Counted from the stretch's first letter, positions 35,103 to 43,598 are shown. The stretch: 64,000 bases of DNA from Bacteroidetes bacterium 46-16 (GCA_001897835.1 MKUN01000034.1:1-64000), one strand, 5' to 3'. Made by a program: numbers and translations. The notes: a model not told the origin generated them from the letters alone.

Positions 35103-35109
35103 ATTATGT

Positions 35110-36309
35110 TTAGCTTTTTGCGAACCAGTTTCTTTGTTCGGCTGTATGTTCAAAAATATAGCGCAGCATTTCCTGCTCTGCTGCATTGAGCCTTTTGCCC
35201 CGCCTGCCCATCATGCGGTTGGCGGTCTCTATGGCGCGGTCTATGGCATAGGTCGTTATGCCCTCGGGCCCGCCCCAGCAAAAGCTGGGAATGAACTTCT
35301 CCTGGAAGCCCGCACCGAATATATTGCAGCTTACGCCCGCCACAGTACCTGTATTGAACATGGTATTGATGCCGCATTTCGAGTGGTCGCCCATCAGCAG
35401 GCCGCAGAAGGTAAGGCCTGTGCTGGTCGCTTTTTTGCTATGCTCATCCCATATCTTCACCTCGTCATAATTATTTTTCAGGTTCGAGCAGTTGGTGTCC
35501 GCTCCCAGGTTGCACCATTCGCCGATCACGGCATTGCCCAGGTAGCCGTCGTGCGCCTTATTGCTGTTGGCAAAGAACACTACATTATTCAGTTCGCCGC
35601 CCACCTTGCAGCCCGGGCCAATAGTGGTCGCGCCATATAGTTTGGCCCCCATTTTCACCACGCTGTCTTCGCAAAGCGCCAGCGGCCCCCTTATCATCGT
35701 GCCTTCCAGTACTTTGGCATTCCTGCCTATGTAAACCGGCCCCTTATGGGTATTGATAATGCAGCCGGCACCTATCTCCGCACCCTCTTCCACATAAAGA
35801 TCATTTCCCAGTACAGTCACCCCTTCAAACTGCGCTCCGCTCGCCGCACTCCGCTCTGTGAGCAGTGCATAGTCATTGCGCAAAGCGCGATCGTTCAGCG
35901 CGAATATGTCCCAAACATGCTCCAGCCTGTCAACAGGGCCGGTATATTGTATCTCGTCAAAATTGTGGGGCAGCAGGTCGTTTATGTCCAGCTCGGTAAT
36001 GCTGGTACGTGCTGCCAGCAGCGTATCGCCCTGCAGCAGTTTCTGGCCTTGCTCCAGTTTCAGGATGGCCTCGCTAAGTTCTTTACTGGCAAATACAGCC
36101 CCGTTCACCAGCATATTATCGGTGCTCAGCAGCAGCATATATACATCCTGCAGGTAGCCAGGCGTGAGGGTAGATGTGCCGGCCTGCAGGTAATGCTCCC
36201 AGCGCTCGCGCATGGTCATTATGCCGCAGCGTATATCGGCCACGGGCCGGGTATGCGTGAAGGGCAGGAGCTTGTGGCGTGTATGGTCGCTGAAAAGAAT
36301 GTAGTTCAT
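35110..36309 (-). CDS. GlmU-like nucleotidyltransferase/hexapeptide protein
   Basis: 399 residues of the Bacteroidota 'GlmU family' type: an N-terminal part (about 1-160) starting MNYILFSDHTRHKLLPFTHTRPVADIR that replaces the usual nucleotidyltransferase Rossmann domain, and a C-terminal left-handed beta-helix (about 170-360) with hexapeptide repeats (VLEGTMIRGP, IGPGCKVGGE, VIGEWCNLGADT). It is likely a sugar-phosphate nucleotidyl/acetyl transferase, but the canonical signature of GlmU's first domain is absent, so the first activity is uncertain. It leads tpiA by seven bases. Confidence 0.82.
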   Translation of the reverse strand: MNYILFSDHTRHKLLPFTHTRPVADIRCGIMTMRERWEHYLQAGTSTLTPGYLQDVYMLLLSTDNMLVNGAVFASKELSEAILKLEQGQKLLQGDTLLAARTSITELDINDLLPHNFDEIQYTGPVDRLEHVWDIFALNDRALRNDYALLTERSAASGAQFEGVTVLGNDLYVEEGAEIGAGCIINTHKGPVYIGRNAKVLEGTMIRGPLALCEDSVVKMGAKLYGATTIGPGCKVGGELNNVVFFANSNKAHDGYLGNAVIGEWCNLGADTNCSNLKNNYDEVKIWDEHSKKATSTGLTFCGLLMGDHSKCGINTMFNTGTVAGVSCNIFGAGFQEKFIPSFCWGGPEGITTYAIDRAIETANRMMGRRGKRLNAAEQEMLRYIFEHTAEQRNWFAKS

Positions 36310-36366
36310 GTAGTTTGCCGGCGTTTATCGCAGTGCCACGGTATTTCGTCCAGTTGTTATACAGTC

Positions 36367-36394
36367 AAAAATCCCGACAAAAGTCGGGATTTTT
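36367..36394 (-). terminator. Terminator of rpmE
   Basis: A perfect 12-bp stem (36367-36378 with 36383-36394, AAAAATCCCGAC and its complement) with an AAAA loop, 32 bases after the rpmE stop. The arms end in A/T runs on both sides, so it can act in either direction. Confidence 0.88.
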
Positions 36395-36425
36395 AATGCT
36401 TTATGCAAAATATTAAAAAAGAAGT

Positions 36426-36677
36426 TTATTTCTTCTTTGCGTAACGCTGTTTGAACTTTTCGATACGGCCTGCAGTATCTACGAACATCGACTTGCCGGT
36501 ATAGAAGGGGTGCGACATGTGCGAAATTTCCACCTTTACAAGGGGATATTCGTTACCGTCTTCCCATACTATGGTTTCCTTGCTGGGCGCAGTGCTGCGG
36601 CTCAGGAAAGCATACTCGTTCGACATATCTTTGAATACCACTAAACGGTAGCTCTTGGGATGAATATCTTTTCTCAT
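36426..36677 (-). CDS. rpmE2: 50S ribosomal protein L31, type B
   Basis: 83 residues starting [17 protein letters not shown] and containing SHPFYTGK-type and [11 protein letters not shown] segments of L31. It has no cysteine, so it is the zinc-independent (type B) form. In this phylum it may be the only copy, hence zinc control is not assumed. It has a clear promoter (36731-36760), a 53-base leader with a short inverted repeat (CATGG/CCATG at 36695-36710), and a strong terminator. Confidence 0.95.
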   Translation of the reverse strand: MRKDIHPKSYRLVVFKDMSNEYAFLSRSTAPSKETIVWEDGNEYPLVKVEISHMSHPFYTGKSMFVDTAGRIEKFKQRYAKKK

Positions 36678-36730
36678 TTTGTTTTGCCTTTGTGCATGGA
36701 TTTGGCCATGCTGTGAAATTTTAAGGACTG

Positions 36731-36760
36731 CAAAGGTAAGTTTTTTTTGAATTTTATCAA
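36731..36760 (-). promoter_or_regulatory. Promoter of rpmE
   Basis: On the minus strand TTG (36760-36758) and TACCTTTG (36738-36731) are separated by 19 bases, an exact match to the Bacteroidota promoter. Transcription would start near 36725, about 50 bases before the ATG. Confidence 0.83.
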
Positions 36761-36797
36761 AAAGATCTGTTTTAGTAATTACTGGGGGTATTACCTT

Positions 36798-37319
36798 TTA
36801 TTTCAATAGCTTCTGCAGGTCGGCCTCGGCGCCATCGGGGTCGGTATATTTACCGATGATCTTGCCATCGGCGCCTATCAGCATCGATTGCGGTATGAAC
36901 TGTATGCCGTAAGTATCGGCCACTATCGAGCGCCAGCCGCCCAGGTCGCTCATATGGTCGGGCCATACCAGGCCATCCATTTGTATGGCCTTCAGCCAGG
37001 GCTCTTTCGACTGGTCGAGCGATACGCTTACGATCGTAAAGCCTTTTTTGGCATTCTTGAACTTCTTATCCTTATAGCGGTTGTAGAGGGCCACTACGCG
37101 GGGATTGGCCATGCGGCAGGGGCGGCACCACGATGCCCAGAAATCGAGCAGTACCACCTTGCCTTTTATCACCTGGCTCAGCTTTACATCTTTGCCGCTG
37201 GTATCCTGCATGGCCAGTTCCGGTGCGGCCTGGCCCACTTTTATCTTGGTATTCTCATATTGTGCCTGTGCGGTGCATACGGCGCCTGCCAGCAGCAGGG
37301 TTATTAACAGTTTTTTCAT
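36798..37319 (-). CDS. TlpA-like thiol-disulfide oxidoreductase
   Basis: 173 residues with a signal peptide (about 1-19, ending CTAQA). The AhpC/TSA-like thioredoxin fold contains the active-site WASWCRPCRM near 62-71 and a cis-proline near QFIPQSML. Likely a periplasmic thiol reductase of the TlpA/ResA kind, possibly reduced by the DsbD at 3964-6105 (inference). Single gene. Confidence 0.9.
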   Translation of the reverse strand: MKKLLITLLLAGAVCTAQAQYENTKIKVGQAAPELAMQDTSGKDVKLSQVIKGKVVLLDFWASWCRPCRMANPRVVALYNRYKDKKFKNAKKGFTIVSVSLDQSKEPWLKAIQMDGLVWPDHMSDLGGWRSIVADTYGIQFIPQSMLIGADGKIIGKYTDPDGAEADLQKLLK

Positions 37320-37381
37320 GCTATATGTTGTGTGTTGAAGATGGGTAAAGTTAATGAAGAATAGATAATAAAAGACAGGCC

Positions 37382-38143
37382 CTAAAGATGTAAGCTGAGG
37401 CCATCATAAGCCAGTTGCATCCCTTCGGGCAGGTGGCTGTCCACCTCGAGCTGCAGGCCAAGCTGGTGGCTGATATGAGTGAAATAGGTATGCTCAGCCC
37501 CTACCTCGCGGGCTATATCCATGGCCTCGGCAAGTGTATAGTGCGAGATATGCTCCTTGTGCCGCAGGGCATTGATGACGAACACCTTGCTGCCCCGGGC
37601 TTTATCCAGCTCCTGCGGAGAGATGTAATTGGCATCGGTGATATAAGTAAAGTCGCCTATGCGGAAACCGAAGACCTCCATCTTATAATGCAGGGTGCGT
37701 ATGGGCTGCAGTTGCAGGCCATTGATGTCAAAAGGGCTGCCGTCGATAGGGTGCAGGTTGAGCTGCGGAATGCCGGGGTAAGGATTGTCGGCAAATACGT
37801 AGGAAAACTCGCGGCGCAGTACATCCTGAGTGGGCAGCGAGGCATATACCTCCATAGGGCGCTGCTGGTGGTAGTTGTAGGCCCGCACATCATCGAGGCC
37901 GGCAGTATGGTCCTTATGCCCGTGTGTGAAGACCACGGCATCGAGCTTATGGATGCCCGCCCTGAGCGCCTGGTAACGAAAGTCGGGCCCGGTATCGATC
38001 ACGATGCTTGCCTGGGCGGTCTCGATCCATATGGATGAGCGCAGCCTGCGGTCGTGCGGGTCGGGCGATGTGCATACCGCGCAGGGGCAGCCTATAAAAG
38101 GTACGCCTTGCGAAGTGCCGGTGCCGAGAAAAGTGATCTTCAC
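37382..38143 (-). CDS. MBL-fold metallohydrolase, PhnP-like
   Basis: 253 residues. The metallo-beta-lactamase signature FTHGHKDHTAGLDD (about 74-87) binds two metals; the N-terminal GTGTSQGVPFIGCPCAVC matches the PhnP/YycJ branch, which cleaves cyclic phosphodiester bonds. A final THISHQLG supplies further ligands. The precise substrate is not clear. It follows the small gene at 38145-38456 after one base, so both are in one operon. Confidence 0.88.
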   Translation of the reverse strand: MKITFLGTGTSQGVPFIGCPCAVCTSPDPHDRRLRSSIWIETAQASIVIDTGPDFRYQALRAGIHKLDAVVFTHGHKDHTAGLDDVRAYNYHQQRPMEVYASLPTQDVLRREFSYVFADNPYPGIPQLNLHPIDGSPFDINGLQLQPIRTLHYKMEVFGFRIGDFTYITDANYISPQELDKARGSKVFVINALRHKEHISHYTLAEAMDIAREVGAEHTYFTHISHQLGLQLEVDSHLPEGMQLAYDGLSLHL

Positions 38144-38144
38144 C

Positions 38145-38456
38145 CTATATATCTATTTGGGTTTGGGTGCTGTTGTCATCGGTATTGCCTGCGGGCTGTG
38201 CCACCAGTTGCTTATACCATTTTAGCATATCTGTGCTCAGCTCCTCCTCCTTTACCGATATGGTGGGCAATATCTCTATAAGTGCATTGATACGGCCCTC
38301 GATACCCAGGAATTTATTGATGACCGCCACGCGCTTATCTTCCAGGATGCAGTAGCCCGAATTGAAGGTGCCCTTCTCGTAACGTATGATGTAGCGCGCC
38401 TCTTCGTACAGTTGTTCCAGTTTTTTCAGCGTGTTTGGCGTATATTTGAAGCTCAT
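38145..38456 (-). CDS. Conserved hypothetical protein, 103 aa
   Basis: Starts at the ATG at 38456 (MSFKYTPNTLKKLEQLY); a TTG six bases earlier would add two residues. Mainly helical and charged, ending in a low-complexity tail (TDDNSTQTQIDI). No known family. One base separates it from the MBL gene. Its start lies only a few bases from the divergent start at 38462, so the two genes must have promoters inside each other's coding region or one start is further in. Confidence 0.65.
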   Translation of the reverse strand: MSFKYTPNTLKKLEQLYEEARYIIRYEKGTFNSGYCILEDKRVAVINKFLGIEGRINALIEILPTISVKEEELSTDMLKWYKQLVAQPAGNTDDNSTQTQIDI

Positions 38457-38461
38457 TAGCA

Positions 38462-39175
38462 ATGACGATTTCGATGGCTAAAATTAGACAATTCGGCGCA
38501 CTTATCCTGTTTACCCTTGTTTTAACGGGTATATCACCTGTATTGAGGGCCCAGGAAAGCTGGTATGTGCAGGAAGACCGCACCTTTTATGCGGGTGTGC
38601 TGGCCGGCGCCAATTTCAGCCAGGTGGATGGCGATGATTTTAAAGGTTATCATAAGATAGGCCTTAACGTGGGTGGCATTGTATATGCGCGCCTCGATGA
38701 GCACCTGGCAGCAAGCCTCGAGATACTCTTTTCGCAAAAAGGCGCAAGGGGCACGATAACCACGCCGCTTGTGGCCAATCTCAACGGGTCGAGCATTAAG
38801 CAGACAAGCACTATGACCAATTATCACCTGGACCTGAATTATGCAGAAGTGCCTATAATGCTCAACTACTTTGATAAGCGTAAAAGCCACTTTGGTGCAG
38901 GCTTCTCATATTCGCAACTGGTGCAGAGCAATGAGCGCTTTAAGACCGATGTGGTGCTGAACCCGCCCTATAATCAATATGACTACCCGATGAAGAAGTA
39001 TGATGTGAACCTGCTGCTATCGGGCAGCCTGCACCTGTGGGAAGGCCTGTTCATGAACCTGCGCTTCCAGTACTCGCTGCTCACCATACGCAAGGATGTA
39101 GATGCTAACCTGGGCCGCCCCAACCAGCAATATAACAACATGTTCGTACTGCGGCTGATGTACCTGTTCATATAG
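38462..39175 (+). CDS. PorT-like outer-membrane beta-barrel protein
   Basis: 237 residues with a signal peptide (about 1-30, ending VLRAQ). The remainder has alternating strands: FYAGVLAGANFS, VGGIVYARL, ASLEILFSQKG, EVPIMLNYF, and a terminal FVLRLMYLFI. It fits the 8-strand 'outer membrane beta-barrel/porin family' set that includes T9SS PorT; PorT itself cannot be confirmed. The ATG at 38474 (MAKIRQF) is an alternative start and would give a shorter signal peptide. Confidence 0.8.
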   Translation: MTISMAKIRQFGALILFTLVLTGISPVLRAQESWYVQEDRTFYAGVLAGANFSQVDGDDFKGYHKIGLNVGGIVYARLDEHLAASLEILFSQKGARGTITTPLVANLNGSSIKQTSTMTNYHLDLNYAEVPIMLNYFDKRKSHFGAGFSYSQLVQSNERFKTDVVLNPPYNQYDYPMKKYDVNLLLSGSLHLWEGLFMNLRFQYSLLTIRKDVDANLGRPNQQYNNMFVLRLMYLFI

Positions 39176-39598
39176 CTTTATAGGTTTCTTGCAATAAGTA
39201 TACTGCTTTAACATTTTGTTGTGAATCTGCACAGGCTATTATGCATGATGTTTTGTGTGCAGTCGTTTAAATACTCCCCCACATTTGCCCTATACTCCTC
39301 AACTTTGATCAAAACTCCACAGGATTATTGCCATACTCCTCAATTATTTGCAAGGGCACTGAAGCTTTCTCATCTTTGTGTTGTGCTAATGATACAGCAC
39401 ACAACAACAACTGAAAAATTGAAGTGCGGACAGCACGAACAATATAAAAGTTTGAAGATTTTTTAAGGTGGTAAAGATGGAGTATAGGGGTATTCTCCAA
39501 TAGTGTAAGTAAGAGGTACAGGTATGGCCATTTTGTGTTCACAAAATGGCCTTTTTCTTTTTATTATTAAGGTAATAGACTATTTTAAGCGTCTTATT
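39176..39598. other. 423-base gene-poor spacer before LytS
   Basis: No protein-coding gene is supported here. It holds two copies of ATACTCCTCAA (39292-39302 and 39333-39343), an inverted relative near 39479-39495 and the terminator hairpin at 39526-39551. Composition is AT-rich. A small RNA ending at the terminator is possible but no -7/-33 pair was found in front of it. Confidence 0.6.
39526..39556 (+). terminator. Strong plus-strand terminator
   Basis: GGCCATTTTGT (39526-39536) pairs perfectly with ACAAAATGGCC (39541-39551) over GTTC and is followed by TTTTT (39552-39556). It is 350 bases past the PorT-like gene and 43 before the kinase start. Confidence 0.85.
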
Positions 39599-40600
39599 AT
39601 GACCAAGCGGGTATTCATCATCATTATACATGTGCTGGCCTGGGCGGCTTTTATATCGCTGCCTACAGCCTTTAAGCCCGTGCGGCCGGGGCATCCGCCC
39701 GAGGGCCTGTTCCAGGACCTGATGCATGCCTACCGCTGGCTCAACGGCCTGTTCCTTATCTGCTTCTTCTACTACAATTATTACATCATCATCCTGCGCT
39801 ATTATTTCGGGCGGCAGTTCATTTCCTTTGCACTATCGCTGCTGTTATGTTGTGGTGTATTCTACTTCATCAACTACATAACGGCGCCCTATGCGCCTTA
39901 TGGCAGCAAGGTAGGCTTTGGTGTGTTCGGCCCTGGCTATAATGTGTACATGTTCATCATCACCTTCATCTTCTCCTTTGCGCTGAGCTTTTATAACCAG
40001 TGGCGCATAACGAGCGAAGAGAAACTGAACACAGAGATATCCTTCCTCAAAGCACAGATCAACCCGCACTTCCTGTTCAATACGCTGAATAGTATCTACT
40101 CACTGGCCATAACCAAATCGGACTACACGGCCGAGGCCATCGTGAAACTGTCGGGCATGATGCGCTATACCATCAGCGAGGCCCACCAGGACAGGGTATC
40201 GCTGGATAAAGAGATATCCTATATCACCAACTACGTGGAGCTGCAAAGGCTGCGTATGACCAATAAGGTGCGTATCAGCTACGAGGTGAAGACGGCAAAT
40301 ATAGAACAGGACATAGCGCCTTTTATCCTGATACCCTTTATAGAGAATGCATTTAAGTATGGGGTGAGCACGGAGGAATATTCAGACATCATCATAGCCA
40401 TAGACATTGGTGAGGACGATATGCTGCTGCAGGTATCGAACAGTAAAGTGTTCGTGAAGCCCGATAAGGATATGGGCGTGGGCCTGGGTATCACCAATAC
40501 GCGGCACCGCCTAAAGCTGCTTTATGACCACCGGCATGCCATTACCGTGACCGATGACCCTAAAAATTTCAGTGTTTCTTTGTATCTTAACCTTCAATGA
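39599..40600 (+). CDS. LytS-family sensor histidine kinase
   Basis: 333 residues from the ATG at 39599 (MTKRVFIIII); longer reading into the terminator region is unlikely. Four membrane helices (about 5-23, 42-60, 71-95, 117-140) precede the His_kinase domain, which has the phosphoacceptor in QINPHFLFNTLNS and an HATPase box with IPFIENAFKYG and GVGLGITNTRHRL. No extra sensor domain. It overlaps the LytTR gene by ATGA (40597-40600) and controls it in a two-component pair. Confidence 0.93.
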   Translation: MTKRVFIIIIHVLAWAAFISLPTAFKPVRPGHPPEGLFQDLMHAYRWLNGLFLICFFYYNYYIIILRYYFGRQFISFALSLLLCCGVFYFINYITAPYAPYGSKVGFGVFGPGYNVYMFIITFIFSFALSFYNQWRITSEEKLNTEISFLKAQINPHFLFNTLNSIYSLAITKSDYTAEAIVKLSGMMRYTISEAHQDRVSLDKEISYITNYVELQRLRMTNKVRISYEVKTANIEQDIAPFILIPFIENAFKYGVSTEEYSDIIIAIDIGEDDMLLQVSNSKVFVKPDKDMGVGLGITNTRHRLKLLYDHRHAITVTDDPKNFSVSLYLNLQ

Positions 40601-41289
40601 TAACCGCAGTAGCCATAGATGACGAACCGCTGGCGCTCGATGTGATCAGGGCGTTTTGCGAGCGTGCCGCAGTAGTAAGCCTGCAGCGCACCTTTACCGA
40701 TACCAAGGAGGCCATCAAGTACCTGGAAAAAAGCCCGGTGGACCTGCTCTTCCTTGATATACGCATGCCTGCTATGACGGGTATAGAGTTCTATAAACAA
40801 TTGCCCACCGATACCATGGCCATATTCACCACAGCATACAGCGAGTATGCGGTGGAAGGTTTTAACCTGAATGCTATCGATTACCTGCTGAAGCCGTTTG
40901 AATATGAACGTTTCAAAAAAGCGGTGGATAAGGCCAATGAATACCATGCGGCCCTCAGCATCAGGGATAGCGTATCGCAGCAATACCTGTACATACGTGC
41001 CGATTACAGCATCATGAAGATCGCTTTTACGGACATACTATATATTGAGGGTCTGGACAACTACCTGAAGATACACCTGGTAGAACAAAAGCCCATAGTG
41101 GCCCGTATGAGTATGAAGGCTATGGCGGAGAAACTTCCCGAAAATGAATTTGTGCGTGTGCACCGCTCCTATATTATTCCCTTCAGCAGGGTGACAGCCG
41201 TGCGCAATAAGATCATACACCTGGGCGATATAGAGGTGCCCGTCGGTTCCAATTATGTAGAAGTAGTGCAGAACTTGTTCGGGGGCTAA
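40597..41289 (+). CDS. LytTR-family response regulator
   Basis: 230 residues: receiver domain (1-120) with the acidic pocket AIDDEPLA, phosphoacceptor aspartate in LLFLDIRMP (D54 or so) and the KPF motif; LytTR DNA-binding domain (about 130-228) with YIEGLDNYLKIH, VRVHRSYII and VPVGSNYVE. It binds direct repeats upstream of targets; none could be identified here. It is translationally coupled to the kinase. Confidence 0.95.
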   Translation: MITAVAIDDEPLALDVIRAFCERAAVVSLQRTFTDTKEAIKYLEKSPVDLLFLDIRMPAMTGIEFYKQLPTDTMAIFTTAYSEYAVEGFNLNAIDYLLKPFEYERFKKAVDKANEYHAALSIRDSVSQQYLYIRADYSIMKIAFTDILYIEGLDNYLKIHLVEQKPIVARMSMKAMAEKLPENEFVRVHRSYIIPFSRVTAVRNKIIHLGDIEVPVGSNYVEVVQNLFGG

Positions 41290-41297
41290 GGCAGTGT

Positions 41298-42233
41298 TTA
41301 CTGCGAAGAATACGTCCTCGGCACTTTTGGGTCGGTGATGATGATATAATCGCCATACTTCTTATAATCATCCCATTTTATATTGGGGAATGCATCATCG
41401 CTGCTGGTGGAGATGACGAGCCTGCTGATCTTCTTATTGTAATTCTTTAGCTGCGCGGCTACGGCAAAGCCTTCATCGCTGTGAAAGCGGCCATTCACCT
41501 GCATGATCTTGTGGTCTTTGTGCTTTTTGTAGTAGCTGCATATGGAGTAGGCCATGGTAGCATCCCAGAGCGACTGCGCAGTGGGCAGGTCGAAACCGCC
41601 CATGGGCATAGGCGGCGCTTTGGCTTTAGTGCTATCGGCAGCAGGGGCCATGCTGTGCCCCGACATCTCCATGAGCTTATTGTAATAATCGCCTGTGGCT
41701 ACCTTATAGGGCAGGGGGGCAAAATATTCTTTCGACTGTTTGGGCAGTTCTTTCAATGCCTCCTGCCCTTTGCGGCCAGCTATATTGGTATAGCGGCTGG
41801 GGGCGTTGGCGCACACCACATCCAGTTTTTTTTCTTTTGCAAATTCCACCAATGGCCTGTAATCGCGGTAATTGCTCCATACACGGGCATCTTTGGTAAA
41901 GTGTTTCTCGCGGATGGCGTCCTGCAAGTATTCGTTCATCACCAGTTGCACATCCCGGTCGAACATCTCCATAGATAGGGTGAGCTTATCGCCGAATTTG
42001 TCGTAAAGTGTTCGCAGTATGGCCTGCTCCAGGTAGTGGGTTACGCTGTCGTTGTGCTCCTCGCCAAAGAACAGTACATCGTAATTGTTCATATCGGCAG
42101 CTATATCGCCAAGCGAGACTTCTTTCCCCTGTTTTACGGAGTAAACACGATAATTCTTTTCAGAAAGTTTTTCCTGTGCATTTGCGGCAAGGATGAGCAG
42201 GCAGCAGGCTATAAAGAGAACAGATCTTTTCAT
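41298..42233 (-). CDS. ChaN-like haem-binding/iron-regulated protein
   Basis: 311 residues from the ATG at 42233 with a signal peptide (about 1-19, ending LAANA|Q). The ChaN/DUF399 signature LFFGEEHND is near 51-59, and a later LTLSMEMFDRDVQ and IMQVNGRFHSDEGF supply the other conserved residues. ChaN proteins bind haem in pairs at the outer membrane. It lies 54 bases downstream of ccmB. Confidence 0.88.
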   Translation of the reverse strand: MKRSVLFIACCLLILAANAQEKLSEKNYRVYSVKQGKEVSLGDIAADMNNYDVLFFGEEHNDSVTHYLEQAILRTLYDKFGDKLTLSMEMFDRDVQLVMNEYLQDAIREKHFTKDARVWSNYRDYRPLVEFAKEKKLDVVCANAPSRYTNIAGRKGQEALKELPKQSKEYFAPLPYKVATGDYYNKLMEMSGHSMAPAADSTKAKAPPMPMGGFDLPTAQSLWDATMAYSICSYYKKHKDHKIMQVNGRFHSDEGFAVAAQLKNYNKKISRLVISTSSDDAFPNIKWDDYKKYGDYIIITDPKVPRTYSSQ

Positions 42234-42287
42234 TGGTATATGCATTTAATTCGGGCGAATACTGAGGGGCAGGAATGAATAAATATA

Positions 42288-42944
42288 CTATTCCTGCCAC
42301 AAAAAAGGGAATAATATAAGGCCGAGCACGACAACGAGGGCATCGAGGGCGAGGAGGCTAAGTGCCAGTATCCACCAGCCGGGCTGGTAAACAGGGGCCA
42401 GGGCCTTCAGGGCAAGGTTGCTGAGCATCATGAGCACCGGTGTAACCAGGGGGAAGCCCAATATGGCCATAAGGGCGGCATTTTGCTGTGCGCGGGCTGC
42501 TATGGCCGACAGGAAGGTGAAGACGGCCGACAGGCTGATGCTGCCTACGGAGGATATGGTAATGAATAAAATGCTTTGCTCAATAGGCCAGCCGAGCAGC
42601 ACGGAGAACAGGAAGAGGCTAAGGAGGCTCATGATAAGCATAAGCACAATGCTATATATCATTTTGGCCAGTAAAAAACTGGAGGGCTTCACGAGGGTAA
42701 AGTAATAACGGAAGCGGTGGGGATGCTCCTGCAGGAAGCTCTTGGCCACCGAATTGACGGCTACAAAGAGCTGTGTGAGCCAAAAGAGGGCATTCCAGGT
42801 CTTGGCCTCGGGCTGGCCGCTCATCATATATATTACAAATACGGTAGCTCCTACATACAGCAGCACGCCAAAGAGGGTATGCTTTTGCCGCCACTCTATA
42901 AGCAGGTCTTTACGTACCAGTGATATCAGTGCGCTATTGGCCAT
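42288..42944 (-). CDS. ccmB: Haem exporter/cytochrome c maturation protein CcmB
   Basis: 218 residues, six transmembrane helices, beginning MANSALISLVRKDLLIEWRQK, a typical CcmB start, with a conserved FVAVNSVAKSFLQE segment in the second-third helix region. Membrane subunit of the CcmABCD haem-delivery ABC system. ccmA and ccmC are not in the window, so it may work with partners located elsewhere. ChaN follows downstream. Confidence 0.9.
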   Translation of the reverse strand: MANSALISLVRKDLLIEWRQKHTLFGVLLYVGATVFVIYMMSGQPEAKTWNALFWLTQLFVAVNSVAKSFLQEHPHRFRYYFTLVKPSSFLLAKMIYSIVLMLIMSLLSLFLFSVLLGWPIEQSILFITISSVGSISLSAVFTFLSAIAARAQQNAALMAILGFPLVTPVLMMLSNLALKALAPVYQPGWWILALSLLALDALVVVLGLILFPFLWQE

Positions 42945-43024
42945 GAACAGGGGGTAAAGGTAATGTATAGGCCTGTAAATATTAGTTCGCGGACATTTGA
43001 GAGAAATATTTTTTTGAGGATAAG

Positions 43025-43056
43025 TTTGTAATATTATGGACTGCCCCCTATCTTTG
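43025..43056 (+). promoter_or_regulatory. Promoter of the tRNA-Gly/tRNA-Leu cluster
   Basis: TTTG (43025-43028) is followed after 20 bases by TATCTTTG (43049-43056), the consensus Bacteroidota -33/-7 pair, 42 bases before the tRNA-Gly 5' end. Confidence 0.85.
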
Positions 43057-43098
43057 CACTCCCAAACCCGGTAAAACGGGCAAGTTCTTTAAACATAT

Positions 43099-43171
43099 GC
43101 GGAAGTAGCTCAGTTGGTAGAGCATCACCTTGCCAAGGTGAGGGTCGCGGGTTCGAGTCTCGTCTTCCGCT
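43099..43171 (+). tRNA. tRNA-Gly (GCC)
   Basis: 73-base cloverleaf. Acceptor GCGGAAG pairs with CTTCCGC, discriminator T at 43171. The D arm has AGCTCAGTTGGTAGAGC, the anticodon loop TTGCCAA gives anticodon GCC, and the T arm contains GGTTCGAGTCT. CCA is not encoded. Confidence 0.96.
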
Positions 43172-43222
43172 CTAAGAGATTCCAGGCCAATAGGTTTGGA
43201 ATTTTTTTTGGCCTCTCCCCAG

Positions 43223-43241
43223 CCCTCTCCGAAGGAGAGGG
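43223..43241. repeat. CCCTCTCC/GGAGAGGG palindromic repeat
   Basis: CCCTCTCC (43223-43230), GAA, GGAGAGGG (43234-43241): perfect 8-bp inverted arms, preceded by GCCTCTCCCCAG. The form is familiar as a short dispersed palindrome between genes in many Bacteroidota; only this copy was recognised here. It lies between the two tRNAs. Confidence 0.6.
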
Positions 43242-43267
43242 GGTTTAAGTGGAGAAAATAATAAGCT

Positions 43268-43353
43268 GCCCTGGTGGCGAAATTGGTAGACGCGCAGGAC
43301 TTAAAATCCTGTTTGCAGCAATGCAAGTGCGGGTTCAAGTCCCGCCTGGGGCA
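43268..43353 (+). tRNA. tRNA-Leu (TAA)
   Basis: 86-base class II tRNA with a long variable arm (TTTGCAGCAATGCAAGT). Acceptor GCCCTGG pairs with CTGGGGC (with T-G and G-T wobbles at 5 and 6), discriminator A at 43353. The anticodon stem frames ACTTAAAAT, anticodon TAA, and the T arm has GGTTCAAGTCC. No encoded CCA. Confidence 0.94.
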
Positions 43354-43354
43354 C

Positions 43355-43411
43355 AAAATGAGAGCGGAGAAAGAGCGCGTAGTGCGTTCAGCCTTTCTCC
43401 GCTTTCATTTT
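43355..43411 (+). terminator. Long hairpin after tRNA-Leu
   Basis: A 19-bp stem (43355-43373 with 43393-43411; one G-T wobble) with a 19-base loop, two bases past tRNA-Leu. It is followed by CTCTCTTTT. Arm length is larger than in a typical terminator, but the location fits one for the tRNA transcript. Confidence 0.7.
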
Positions 43412-43452
43412 CTCTCTTTTCCCGCTCTATTTCCTGTTCTGAATGTTATGTA

Positions 43453-43532
43453 ATCCGGGCTACGCCTTTTGTCGCTCTTTTTCGCAAGCGTGACGCTTGC
43501 AGTGATTTGGTCTAAGCGGGAAGCTTAGACCA
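43453..43532. repeat. Short dispersed repeat with two hairpins
   Basis: The motif ATCCGGGCTACGCC starts at 43453 and ends in a 7-bp hairpin GCAAGCG/CGCTTGC (43484-43500). A second hairpin TGGTCTAAGC/GCTTAGACCA with a five-base loop follows (43508-43532). A related sequence recurs at 44997-45036 on the other side of the propeller gene. No coding. Confidence 0.6.
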
Positions 43533-43598
43533 GTGGAGTTTCGCTTTATACCACATTGGAACTATCGAACAAACGGTACTAAAAGAAATGAATGGCAA

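Noticed and set aside
34993-35640. Plus-strand frame of 215 codons
   Set aside because: Opposite tpiA and the GlmU-like gene; alanine-rich antisense without features.
41292-41304. Terminator between LytTR and ChaN-like genes
   Set aside because: GCAGT/ACTGC is only a 5-bp stem and has no T run.
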